The notes under the pieces: model-generated | Seen by the model: the letters and a program-made list of their open reading frames with translations, nothing else | Database searches by the model: none | What the model was told of the DNA's origin: nothing | Source: an uncultured Eubacterium sp. | GTDB taxonomy: Bacteria; Bacillota; Clostridia; Lachnospirales; CAG-274 | Direction of reading: 5' to 3' | Assembly: GCA_900545305.1 (NCBI GenBank) | Contig: UQYD01000010.1 | Coordinates: 1 to 50,813 of the forward strand | DNA length: 50,813 nt | Program-made: the position numbers and the translations under genes | Shown here: positions 42,745 through 50,212 of the stretch, one piece after another | Position numbering within the stretch: position 1 is the stretch's first letter | How the letters are laid out: each line of letters begins with the position of its first letter

Positions 42745-44910
42745 TTACATACTTTTTCTGTCGGCAATTTCAGCCATTTTGGCAGCATTAAGTCTTGTAT
42801 CGCCACCAACTCTTGAATAACTTAAATAGCCATTCATTCTCTCTATTTTAGTCAAATTGTGGCTACCACACTTAGGACAAACATCCATATCCAATTCCTG
42901 ATGTCCACAATCATCACAATATGCAAGGCTTAAATTTACACCTTCGTAAAATCCTAAATCCATAGCTCTGTTGACAAGTGACTTTATTGCATTCTTGTTG
43001 TAGCTAATAGGATATTTAACATACTGTATTTTTCCACCATTTAATAAATTCCAAAATCTCTTTTCTAAATCCTGTTTCTGTATAGGTGTAATATCTTCTG
43101 AAACGTGGCAATGGAAACTGTTAGAAACATATGCTCTGTCAGATACGTTCTCTATTATACCATATTTTTTTCTGAACTGCTTAACCTGTAAACCACAAAG
43201 GCTTTCTGCCGGTGTGCCATAAATAGCATAAGCAATATTATCTTCGTGCTTATATTCATTTACCTTGTTGTTTATGTATTCCATAACTTCAAGGGCAAAA
43301 GCACCGTCTGTTACAAGACTCTTGTGATTGTATAATTCTTGTAATTCATTTAAAGCTGTAATACCAAAAGATGCTGTACTACTTCTTAAAACAGGCTTAA
43401 TTTTATCGTGTGGCTTTAAATTTCCACCATAGAAACCACCCTCGCAATAAGCAACAGGGTTTGTAGATGCTCTCATTTCACCTAAATAATCAAGTGTTCT
43501 CTTATGGAGATTTCTAATCATTTCAAGATAATAGTCGAGAACTTCGTAAAAATCTCTGCTTTCTGACCTAGATTTAGCTAAAATCATAGGCAAGTGTAAA
43601 CTTATAGCACCAATATTAAATCTACCTACTACAACCGGCTTATCGTTTTCGTCAGCAGGTTCCATTCCACCTCTTTCAAACCAAAGAGAGAGGAAGGCTC
43701 TGCAACCCATTGGGCTAATTACAACGCCATATTTCTTATAGGCTTCTGCTACATAACTATCACCTGTAAGACTAAGCCAGTCCGGATACATAGTCTTTGA
43801 AGAACAGTCAATAGCTGCATTATATACATCTTCCAAAGGCTTTCCGTCACCATGCAAGTTTTCATCAAATAAGAATACAAGCTTAGGGAACAATACAGGC
43901 TTTTTGTTACCATTCTTGCCCTGTCCACCTGAATGAACCTCAAGGGCAGTAATTGATGCCATTCTACCAAAACGTTCCTGTGAAAGACCAAAAGTAATTG
44001 TTATGAAAGGATAATCACCTCTTGAAGAACCCACAGAATTAAGTTTATACTCTATTCCCTGGAAGCCCTGTTCAAAATCTCTCTTGATTTTTTTCATAGC
44101 TTTTTGTTCAATATATTTAAGGTCATCAAGAGAAAGTACATTCCCCTTCATATCCTCCATAATAGTCTTTATCTCATTATAATACTTAGCATAGCTTTTT
44201 TCTGCATAGGGAGCTAAAATCTTGTCAATTTCAGGTACTGTAAAGCCACCATACTGCTGACTTGCTGTAGACAAAACTACATCACCAATAACGTCAAAGG
44301 CAACAGCAAGGGAATTTGGCTCATTGTACCAAAGATTACCCATTTCAAAGCCACCTTTTAATACTTTACCCATATCAAAAAGGCAACAATTCATTGTATC
44401 ACGTCTGGCAGACATATCGTGAATATATATATATCCGTCATTTATTGCCTGCTTTTCATCATTAGTCAAAAAGAATTTTTTGTAAAGCTCTTTATTTAAC
44501 TGATTATAGATAAGACTTCTCTTTGTTGCTACAAGTGCTGAATCTGTATTAGAATTTTCCTTATCTCCAATATACATAATATTCTGAGCTTTTCTATAAA
44601 CATCATCAAGCATTTTTACGAAATCAATCTTATAATTTCTGTAATCTCTATAACTCTTTGCAACATCAGGCTTTATATCCTCTAAAGCACTTTCTACCAA
44701 ATTGTGCATAGTCTGAATAGGAACATTCTTTAATTCGCTTTCAAGTAAATGTGACTTAACCCATTCTACAATCCTGTCATATTCCTCAGCCTTAAACTTA
44801 TACATAACTCTAGCTGCTGACTTAGTAACAGCTGCTACGATTTTCTGTTCGTCAAAGGGTTCTAAAGTACCGTCCTTTTTTATAATACATACATCTGACA
44901 TAGTATTCAT
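42745..44910 (-). CDS. nrdD: Anaerobic (class III) ribonucleoside-triphosphate reductase
   Basis: A 721-residue glycyl-radical enzyme that makes dNTPs from NTPs without oxygen. It has an N-terminal ATP-cone (about 1-95), the catalytic barrel (DMSARRDTMNCCLF, GGFTVPEIDKIL) and a C-terminal zinc site (CDDC and CPKC), followed by RMNGYLSYSRVGG with the radical glycine near 694. The start has a GGGGG site. A perfect-consensus promoter precedes it. I do not see a convincing pair of NrdR boxes, although the region is A/T-rich. Confidence 0.97.
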   Translation of the reverse strand: MNTMSDVCIIKKDGTLEPFDEQKIVAAVTKSAARVMYKFKAEEYDRIVEWVKSHLLESELKNVPIQTMHNLVESALEDIKPDVAKSYRDYRNYKIDFVKMLDDVYRKAQNIMYIGDKENSNTDSALVATKRSLIYNQLNKELYKKFFLTNDEKQAINDGYIYIHDMSARRDTMNCCLFDMGKVLKGGFEMGNLWYNEPNSLAVAFDVIGDVVLSTASQQYGGFTVPEIDKILAPYAEKSYAKYYNEIKTIMEDMKGNVLSLDDLKYIEQKAMKKIKRDFEQGFQGIEYKLNSVGSSRGDYPFITITFGLSQERFGRMASITALEVHSGGQGKNGNKKPVLFPKLVFLFDENLHGDGKPLEDVYNAAIDCSSKTMYPDWLSLTGDSYVAEAYKKYGVVISPMGCRAFLSLWFERGGMEPADENDKPVVVGRFNIGAISLHLPMILAKSRSESRDFYEVLDYYLEMIRNLHKRTLDYLGEMRASTNPVAYCEGGFYGGNLKPHDKIKPVLRSSTASFGITALNELQELYNHKSLVTDGAFALEVMEYINNKVNEYKHEDNIAYAIYGTPAESLCGLQVKQFRKKYGIIENVSDRAYVSNSFHCHVSEDITPIQKQDLEKRFWNLLNGGKIQYVKYPISYNKNAIKSLVNRAMDLGFYEGVNLSLAYCDDCGHQELDMDVCPKCGSHNLTKIERMNGYLSYSRVGGDTRLNAAKMAEIADRKSM

Positions 44911-44942
44911 AACCGCACCCCCTAATTTTTCGTACAGGCAAT

Positions 44943-44971
44943 ATTATAACCCTCTAATTATGGTGTGTCAA
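44943..44971 (-). promoter_or_regulatory. Consensus sigma-A promoter of nrdDG-dut
   Basis: On the minus strand TTGACA (44966-44971) and TATAAT (44943-44948) are exactly 17 bases apart, matching consensus at all twelve positions. Confidence 0.88.
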
Positions 44972-45301
44972 CAGCAAAAATTTGGTTTAACAATTATGCC
45001 TATTCTATAAAATCTATATTAAAAATTGACAAAAGTAACCGTAATCGGCTCTCCAAGTGGGTTTCAAAATTTTATTATTTTCGTCAATTTTAACATAAAT
45101 ATACTTCTTTTTGTATATAATAAAATATTATTTCATTGATATTTTAGTCCAAAGACCTTATTTAACTGACTTTTTACAAGATTTTTACTATGGTAAAAAT
45201 ATATAGCAAATTTTCAGTAAAAAAATTTACAAAATAATTGTAATTATCTGTAAATACACAATAATAGACGTTTGGTAATCAAACGCCTATCGTTATATAT
45301 T
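44972..45301. other. Intergenic region between nrdD and queF with an inverted repeat
   Basis: No protein gene is visible. AAAATTGAC (45022-45030) and GTCAATTTT (45083-45091) are perfect arms. They enclose a relatively G/C-rich patch around 45035-45063 (CCGTAATCGG, CTCTCCAAG) that stands out in very A/T-rich surroundings. No promoter or T run with correct spacing marks it as an independent RNA. The remainder holds the nrdD promoter and the que operon terminator. Confidence 0.4.
45262..45290 (-). terminator. Terminator of the que operon
   Basis: On the minus strand AGGCGTTTG pairs with CAAACGTCT (one G-U) around a five-base loop, 14 bases beyond the queF stop. The trailing ATTATTG is a weak U tract. 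Confidence 0.6.
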
Positions 45302-45799
45302 TTATCTGTTATCTACTTTTTCCGGATACATATCATGATTTGCTAATCTATCCCAAGCAACCTGTTCCCACTTTGTACCCTTTCTGCCATAGTTTGTATA
45401 TGGGTCAATAGAAATACCTCCACGAGGAGTAAATTTACCCCATACTTCTATGTATTTAGGGTCCATAAGCTTAACTAAGTCCTTCATAATAATATTTATA
45501 CAGTCTTCGTGGAAATCACCGTGATTTCTGAAGCTAAATAAATATAATTTTAAAGACTTACTTTCTACCATTTTTACATCTGGCACATAACTAATATATA
45601 TTGTAGCAAAGTCCGGTTGTCCTGTAAGTGGGCAAAGGCTTGTAAATTCAGGGCAATTAAACTTTACAAAGTAATCTGTATCCTGATGCTTATTTACGAA
45701 AGTTTCAAGCATTTCCGGTGCATAATCCATAGGATATTTTGTACCCTGATTACCTAAAAGTGTTACACCATTTAATTCTTCTTTATTTCTACCTGACAT
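45302..45799 (-). CDS. queF: NADPH-dependent preQ0 reductase
   Basis: A 165-residue enzyme of the unimodular QueF type that reduces the nitrile of preQ0 to the amine of preQ1. The nucleophile C56 and proton donor D63 lie in TSLCPLTGQPDF, and RNHGDFHEDC follows at mid-length. YPMDYAPEML near the N-terminus also fits the family. It is the last gene of the que operon, so the whole path from GTP to preQ1 is encoded here and the cell makes preQ1 rather than only importing it. Confidence 0.95.
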   Translation of the reverse strand: MSGRNKEELNGVTLLGNQGTKYPMDYAPEMLETFVNKHQDTDYFVKFNCPEFTSLCPLTGQPDFATIYISYVPDVKMVESKSLKLYLFSFRNHGDFHEDCINIIMKDLVKLMDPKYIEVWGKFTPRGGISIDPYTNYGRKGTKWEQVAWDRLANHDMYPEKVDNR

Positions 45800-45807
45800 A
45801 ATTCCTC

Positions 45808-46488
45808 CTATTTTAAAAGTGGGTCAACTGTTCCATTGGCCTCAAAGGCAGCCTGTCTGTCTATACAAGTACCACACTTGCCACAAGGCTTGTCATTACC
45901 TTCGTAACAACTCCAAGTAAGCTCATAAGGCACACCAATTTCAAGACCAGTTTTTACAACACCGGCCTTATTCATATTGACAAAAGGAGCTTCAACAACA
46001 AGCTGTCTGCCACTGCCTTCATATATAGCCTTATTCATAGCATCATTAAATACCTGACTACAATCTGGATAAGCATTACCGGCAGCATCATCACTATGAG
46101 CACCATATAAAATTTTACTGCAACCCTTTGAAAGTGCAATACTTGCAGCAGAAGAAATAAATAAACCATTTCTAAATGGAACGTATGTTGCTACAGGCTT
46201 TCCGTCTGTCTTTTTAATCTGTTCTGCGTAGCTTTCGTGAGCAATTTCCTGATTAGAGTGTGAAAGAAGTGAACAGTCACTATAGTCAAAAATTGAGCTT
46301 AAATTTAACTTAATATGTTCTACGCCATAGTAATTTGCAACTGCATCAGATGCCTTTAATTCCTTATCGTGCTTCTGACCATAGAAAATAGATAAGGCAA
46401 CTACATTTTCCTTACCATATTCCTTTACAGCAAGACCAAGACAAGTGCTAGAATCAATACCACCACTGGAAAGAACTAAAACTTTCAT
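45808..46488 (-). CDS. queC: 7-cyano-7-deazaguanine synthase
   Basis: A 226-residue ATP-pyrophosphatase-type enzyme converting carboxydeazaguanine and ammonia to preQ0. The PP-loop SGGIDS is at 8-13. The zinc cysteines are the C-terminal cluster CYEGNDKPCGKCGTC. FYGQKHDKELKA and GAHSDDAAGNAYPDC match family motifs. It lies between folE and queF with short gaps, so it is in the operon. Confidence 0.96.
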   Translation of the reverse strand: MKVLVLSSGGIDSSTCLGLAVKEYGKENVVALSIFYGQKHDKELKASDAVANYYGVEHIKLNLSSIFDYSDCSLLSHSNQEIAHESYAEQIKKTDGKPVATYVPFRNGLFISSAASIALSKGCSKILYGAHSDDAAGNAYPDCSQVFNDAMNKAIYEGSGRQLVVEAPFVNMNKAGVVKTGLEIGVPYELTWSCYEGNDKPCGKCGTCIDRQAAFEANGTVDPLLK

Positions 46489-46492
46489 TTCA

Positions 46493-47062
46493 TTACCCCC
46501 TAATTCTCATTTGTAAAGCTGTATCTGTTTCAAATTTACCTCTTAAAGTTGTTGTATAAGTCTTTGAAGAAATATTTTTAATCCCTCTTGCTGTCATACA
46601 ACTGTGGCAACCTTCTATCATAACAGCTACATCTTCTGAACCTGTAACAATAGCCATAATTTCTGCAATATCATTGCCAAGTCTTTCCTGAAGCTGTAAT
46701 CTTTTTGCTGCCATATCAGCAATTCTTGCAATCTTGCTTAAACCAATAACTTTACCCTTTGGAATATAAGCAACTGAAACCTTCATATCGTACATAAGTG
46801 CCATATGATGTTCACAATAACTAAAAACATTTATATCCTTTACAAGAACCACATCACTAGAGCTTGAACGATAATCCTCTGAAAAAGTCTTATCAAACAT
46901 ATGAGCAATTTCTTCATTTGTATAGTTCATACCCTCGAAAACTTCTTCGTACATCTGTGCAACTCTCTTTGGAGTATCAATAAGACCCTCTCTGTTTGGG
47001 TCATCTCCAAGAGCAACCAATATTCCTCTAATATGCTCCTCTATTGCCTTTTTATCAATCAT
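46493..47062 (-). CDS. folE: GTP cyclohydrolase I
   Basis: A 189-residue enzyme making dihydroneopterin triphosphate from GTP, the first step for both folate and queuosine. It has GDDPNREGLIDTPKRV, the zinc ligands in YCEHHMALM and EGCHSCMTARG, and GLSKIARI. The position between queE and queC indicates that this copy feeds the queuosine branch. AGGAGTG precedes the start. Confidence 0.95.
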   Translation of the reverse strand: MIDKKAIEEHIRGILVALGDDPNREGLIDTPKRVAQMYEEVFEGMNYTNEEIAHMFDKTFSEDYRSSSSDVVLVKDINVFSYCEHHMALMYDMKVSVAYIPKGKVIGLSKIARIADMAAKRLQLQERLGNDIAEIMAIVTGSEDVAVMIEGCHSCMTARGIKNISSKTYTTTLRGKFETDTALQMRIRG

Positions 47063-47065
47063 ATT

Positions 47066-47728
47066 TTACACTCCTTTTTTATCCGGTGACCATATATACT
47101 TGTGCAACTGTAACTGCATATTTACATCTGTCATATTGTTTTCAATCATAAAATCAACTATCTTTGGTAATTCTATTGTGCCAAAAACAGGACTTATATA
47201 CAAGTGACATCTATTTTTTAAATTGTATGTGTCAATTATATTTTTAGTCTTTTCCAAATCCTCAATGCTACCACATACAAATTTTATTGTATCATTTTCA
47301 TCAAGATATTTATAATTATCTGTAAGCATAAACTTTTCCATTCCACTATATGGAGTTTTATAGTCTAATGTTACAGAAGGACAATTTTCAATAGCTTTTA
47401 CATTTTTAATATCTACTGAACCATTTGTTTCAATTTCTATTCTTATATTTTTATCTTTAGCTAAATATTCCAATAACTCCTGAATACCCTTTTGCAAAAG
47501 AGGTTCTCCACCTGTAAGAGTTACATTTCTGACACCTGTAGATTTAATATAATCATATATTTCTTCTTTTGTCATTTGTTCAGCCGGTGCATCTGCTGTA
47601 TTTGCCCATTTTGTGTCACAATACACACAATTAAGGTTACAACCTCTGAATCTGATAAAAACTGCTAACTGCCCAGCAAACTTACTTTCACCATTTATGC
47701 TGACAAACTTTTCAACCACGTTATACAT
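47066..47728 (-). CDS. queE: 7-carboxy-7-deazaguanine synthase
   Basis: A 220-residue radical SAM enzyme that contracts the QueD product to carboxydeazaguanine. The cluster cysteines C30-x3-C34-x2-C37 are in RGCNLNCVYCDTKW, so this is the canonical spacing. VTLTGGEPLLQ is the SAM-binding motif. It is four bases from both queD and folE on either side, consistent with tight coupling. Confidence 0.95.
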   Translation of the reverse strand: MYNVVEKFVSINGESKFAGQLAVFIRFRGCNLNCVYCDTKWANTADAPAEQMTKEEIYDYIKSTGVRNVTLTGGEPLLQKGIQELLEYLAKDKNIRIEIETNGSVDIKNVKAIENCPSVTLDYKTPYSGMEKFMLTDNYKYLDENDTIKFVCGSIEDLEKTKNIIDTYNLKNRCHLYISPVFGTIELPKIVDFMIENNMTDVNMQLQLHKYIWSPDKKGV

Positions 47729-47731
47729 ATT

Positions 47732-48154
47732 TTATACCTCGCTATATGTTGCACAGTTATTTGGTGTTTCATAAACTGTTGCACTCTTTACCTTATAGCC
47801 TTTTTTTACAAATTCATCATAAAAATATTTTGAAAAATTTTCAGCAGTAGGTCTAAAATCTACTTCTATTATTTTAAAATTTTCTTCCTTAAGAGCTTCA
47901 AGTGTCTTAGGTTTAAGTGTATTTTTTTCTATTATAAGACTATGGTCAAAGAAATCTACACTATCCTTTACCTGCTGTTTTAGCAAACCAAAGTCAACTA
48001 TCATACCTCTGAGCTGACCTTCTTTTTCAAGTTTATCGTCCATAATTTCCATTACTACACGCCATCTATGCCCATGGATATTACTACACTTTCCCTCATA
48101 TCCACTTAAAAAATGAGCTGAATCAAAACTATGCTCTGTTTTTAATGTATACAT
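47732..48154 (-). CDS. queD: 6-carboxy-tetrahydropterin synthase
   Basis: A 140-residue PTPS-family enzyme and the first gene of the que operon. The zinc ligands are H14 (FDSAHFL) and H27/H29 in CSNIHGHRW, with the catalytic C23 just before. VDFGLLK, DHSLI and ETPNNCATY complete the family pattern. It is translated just downstream of a preQ1 riboswitch and a hairpin terminator, so its expression responds to the pathway's end product. Confidence 0.95.
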   Translation of the reverse strand: MYTLKTEHSFDSAHFLSGYEGKCSNIHGHRWRVVMEIMDDKLEKEGQLRGMIVDFGLLKQQVKDSVDFFDHSLIIEKNTLKPKTLEALKEENFKIIEVDFRPTAENFSKYFYDEFVKKGYKVKSATVYETPNNCATYSEV

Positions 48155-48191
48155 AATCCACCTCTATTTTGTATATACCCTCTGCTAAAAA

Positions 48192-48215
48192 ATAAAAAAA
48201 GGACGCAATGCGTCC
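48192..48215 (-). terminator. Riboswitch-linked terminator of the que operon leader
   Basis: On the minus strand GGACGC pairs with GCGTCC around a three-base loop and is followed by TTTTTTTATT. It lies between the preQ1 aptamer and queD, where premature termination would switch off the operon. Confidence 0.85.
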
Positions 48216-48250
48216 CTAGGATATTAATCAAAAAATTAATTTAAGCCTAG
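48216..48250 (-). promoter_or_regulatory. Alternative hairpin competing with the preQ1 aptamer
   Basis: On the minus strand CTAGG (the aptamer 3' tail, 48250-48246) can pair with CCTAG (48220-48216), extended by ATTAAT with ATTAAT. It would take the tail away from the ligand-bound pseudoknot and abuts the terminator stem, so it is a likely switching hairpin. Confidence 0.6.
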
Positions 48251-48284
48251 TTTTATTTATAGACAGGAGGGTCGCGAACTGTCT
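48246..48284 (-). promoter_or_regulatory. PreQ1-I riboswitch aptamer
   Basis: On the minus strand the P1 stem AGACAG / CTGTCT encloses the loop TTCGCGACCCTC. An A-rich tail, ATAAATAAAACTAGG, ends in the segment that forms the pseudoknot. This is the compact layout of class I preQ1 riboswitches (short P1, C-containing loop, A-rich strand, tail pairing). It lies directly upstream of queD-queE-folE-queC-queF, the pathway that makes its ligand, which makes the identification strong. Confidence 0.9.
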
Positions 48285-48304
48285 TCTATTAAATTATCCT
48301 AACA

Positions 48305-48333
48305 ATAATAACACAAGTTATATTATAAATCAA
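48305..48333 (-). promoter_or_regulatory. Sigma-A promoter of the que operon
   Basis: On the minus strand TTGATT (48328-48333) and TATTAT (48305-48310) are 17 bases apart. Transcription would start near 48298, just ahead of the preQ1 aptamer. Confidence 0.65.
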
Positions 48334-48335
48334 GT

Positions 48336-49382
48336 TTATTCTTCTCTTAATTTAACAATTCTTGCTGCACGTCTTCTGTTGTCATCACTTTGCTGTGCAT
48401 AATGCTTCTTTGTTGTATTTACATCGCTATGTCCTAATACATCGGCAACCAAGTAAATATCCCCTGTTTCTCTGTACAATGTTGTGCCATATGTACTTCT
48501 CAATTTATGTGGAGAAATCTTTTTAAGGGTTGTAACCTGTGATGCGTATTTTTTAACCAATTTTTCCACAGCTCTTACACCTATTCTCTTTTTCTGCATT
48601 GATAAAAACAAAGCATTTTCATATTCCGGAGCTGTTTCAATAGCTTTTCTCTGCACCAAGTAATCCTTTAAAGCAATTTCAACTTCTTCCCCAAAGTAAA
48701 CAATCATTTCCTTTGAGCCTTTTCTTAAAACTCTGACACCATTAACATCAAAATCTACATCATCAATATCAAGACCTACACATTCTGAAACACGCAAGCC
48801 TGTACCTAAAAGCAATGTAACAATAGCTAAATCTCTAGTCTTTGTCTTGTTGTAATACTCCTTTTGCTTTGATGTCATATTAGCACCATTTTCTATAACA
48901 TCAAGCATTTCAGCTACTTCATTAGGCTCAAGTCTGACAATTTCCTTTTCGTGTCTTTTTGGAGTTATTGTTAATTCAGCAGGATTTGAAGATATTTTTT
49001 CTGTTCTATAAAAATACTTAAACAGCTTTCTAACTGCTGCCAATTTTCTTGCCTTACCGTTTTCTCCATTTGAATACAACTGACTATCTTCTTCTGAAAC
49101 ATAATAAGCCAAGTAATCCATAAACTGATTTAGGTCAACAACTTTTATTTTTTGTAAATCATCTAAAGTCAAACTCTTAATATCTCTACCCAAAAATTCT
49201 TTATTTTCAGTAACCAAGAAATTAAAAAATACTCTTAAATCATAGGCATATCCCATTCTAGTTTTAGGCAAAGTATTTTGGTTTAAGTCTAAGAAAAATT
49301 CGTTACAAAATTCTGGTAATTCTCTTATTATTTCTCTTGTCTTTAAAACTGTTTTATTATTTTCCTGTTCGTAAAAATTCAT
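48336..49382 (-). CDS. Tyrosine recombinase (XerC/XerD-like)
   Basis: A 348-residue integrase-family recombinase. The N-terminal SAM-like DNA-binding domain (about 25-135) is followed by the catalytic domain, with R in GTGLRVSECVGL, K in RVLRKGSKE, H-x-x-R in SPHKLRSTYGT, H in DVLGHSDVNTT and the nucleophile Y in KKHYAQQ. All are present, so it should be active. Its ATG is 26 bases inside the TtcA-like gene, which implies coupled translation and a settled chromosomal gene. No att repeats are seen beside it. It could be the cell's Xer protein for dimer resolution. Confidence 0.88.
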   Translation of the reverse strand: MNFYEQENNKTVLKTREIIRELPEFCNEFFLDLNQNTLPKTRMGYAYDLRVFFNFLVTENKEFLGRDIKSLTLDDLQKIKVVDLNQFMDYLAYYVSEEDSQLYSNGENGKARKLAAVRKLFKYFYRTEKISSNPAELTITPKRHEKEIVRLEPNEVAEMLDVIENGANMTSKQKEYYNKTKTRDLAIVTLLLGTGLRVSECVGLDIDDVDFDVNGVRVLRKGSKEMIVYFGEEVEIALKDYLVQRKAIETAPEYENALFLSMQKKRIGVRAVEKLVKKYASQVTTLKKISPHKLRSTYGTTLYRETGDIYLVADVLGHSDVNTTKKHYAQQSDDNRRRAARIVKLREE

Positions 49383-50100
49383 TTATTTCACCCCAGCCCT
49401 CTAATTCAGACCTTTTTATGGCACTAAACACAGTTTCTTCAAAGTAATCAAAATCCTTCCCCATATTTTTCATAAAGTTCTTTATTTCTTCTCGTTTTGT
49501 ATTACCGTCTGCCTTACACTTATTTTTTACAATAGGTAAACCCTGCTTTCTGGCAAAACCAATAACATCTTTTTCCGGAACATATATTAAAGGTCTTATA
49601 GATGCTATTTTCTTTTTACTTAAAAAAGTATAGGGACTAAAACAATGTATTCTGCCTTCATAAAACAAAGACATAAAGAATGTTTCAATTACATCATCTC
49701 TGTTATGCCCCAAAGCTATTTTATTACAACCTAATTCCTCAACTTTATTATTTAAAGCACCTTTTCGCATTTTTGAGCATAAGGCACAAGGATTTTTTTC
49801 CTTTCTGGCATCAAATATAATTTCGCCAATCTGGGTATCTACTATACTATAGTGAACTCCTAATTCATCACAGAATTTCTGTATAGGAGAAAAGTCCATA
49901 CCTTCAAATCCAAGACTAACCGTAATAGCCTCTAGTTCAAATTTTTTAGGATAAAATCTCTGTAAACCTTTTAAAGCCATAAGCAAAGTAAGACTATCCT
50001 TACCACCTGAAATTCCTACAGCAATTTTATCGCCATCTTGTATCATATCATAATCTTGTACAGCTCTTCTAACGTAGCTAAGTAGCCTCTGCATTTTCAT
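49357..50100 (-). CDS. TtcA-like tRNA thiolation ATPase
   Basis: A 247-residue PP-loop protein of the TtcA/TtuA group. It has the ATP loop AVGISGGKDSLTLL (SGGKDS at 31-36), the cluster-type cysteines in NPCALCSKMRKG (around 105-110), and LGHNRDDVIETFFMSLFYEG. A third cysteine lies in NKCKADG. Such proteins 2-thiolate cytidine 32 or uridine 54 of tRNA; the exact target cannot be told. I start it at 50100, nine bases after GAGGTGG; an upstream TTG overlaps that site. Confidence 0.85.
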   Translation of the reverse strand: MKMQRLLSYVRRAVQDYDMIQDGDKIAVGISGGKDSLTLLMALKGLQRFYPKKFELEAITVSLGFEGMDFSPIQKFCDELGVHYSIVDTQIGEIIFDARKEKNPCALCSKMRKGALNNKVEELGCNKIALGHNRDDVIETFFMSLFYEGRIHCFSPYTFLSKKKIASIRPLIYVPEKDVIGFARKQGLPIVKNKCKADGNTKREEIKNFMKNMGKDFDYFEETVFSAIKRSELEGWGEINEFLRTGK

Positions 50101-50164
50101 ATTCTCATTCCACCTCAATGAAATAATATTATACTATTTTTTCTGAAAAATCAACAAAAATCAA

Positions 50165-50193
50165 TTGACTAATACTACAATTTTAATTACAAT
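50165..50193 (+). promoter_or_regulatory. Sigma-A promoter of the acetyltransferase gene
   Basis: TTGACT (50165-50170) and TACAAT (50188-50193) are 17 bases apart. Confidence 0.7.
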
Positions 50194-50212
50194 ATAGTTC
50201 GAGGTGTTTATA

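Noticed and set aside
48336..49382. Tyrosine recombinase as the integrase of a second mobile element.
   Set aside because: It is translationally coupled to a TtcA-like housekeeping gene, and no direct repeats, cargo or disrupted genes flank it.
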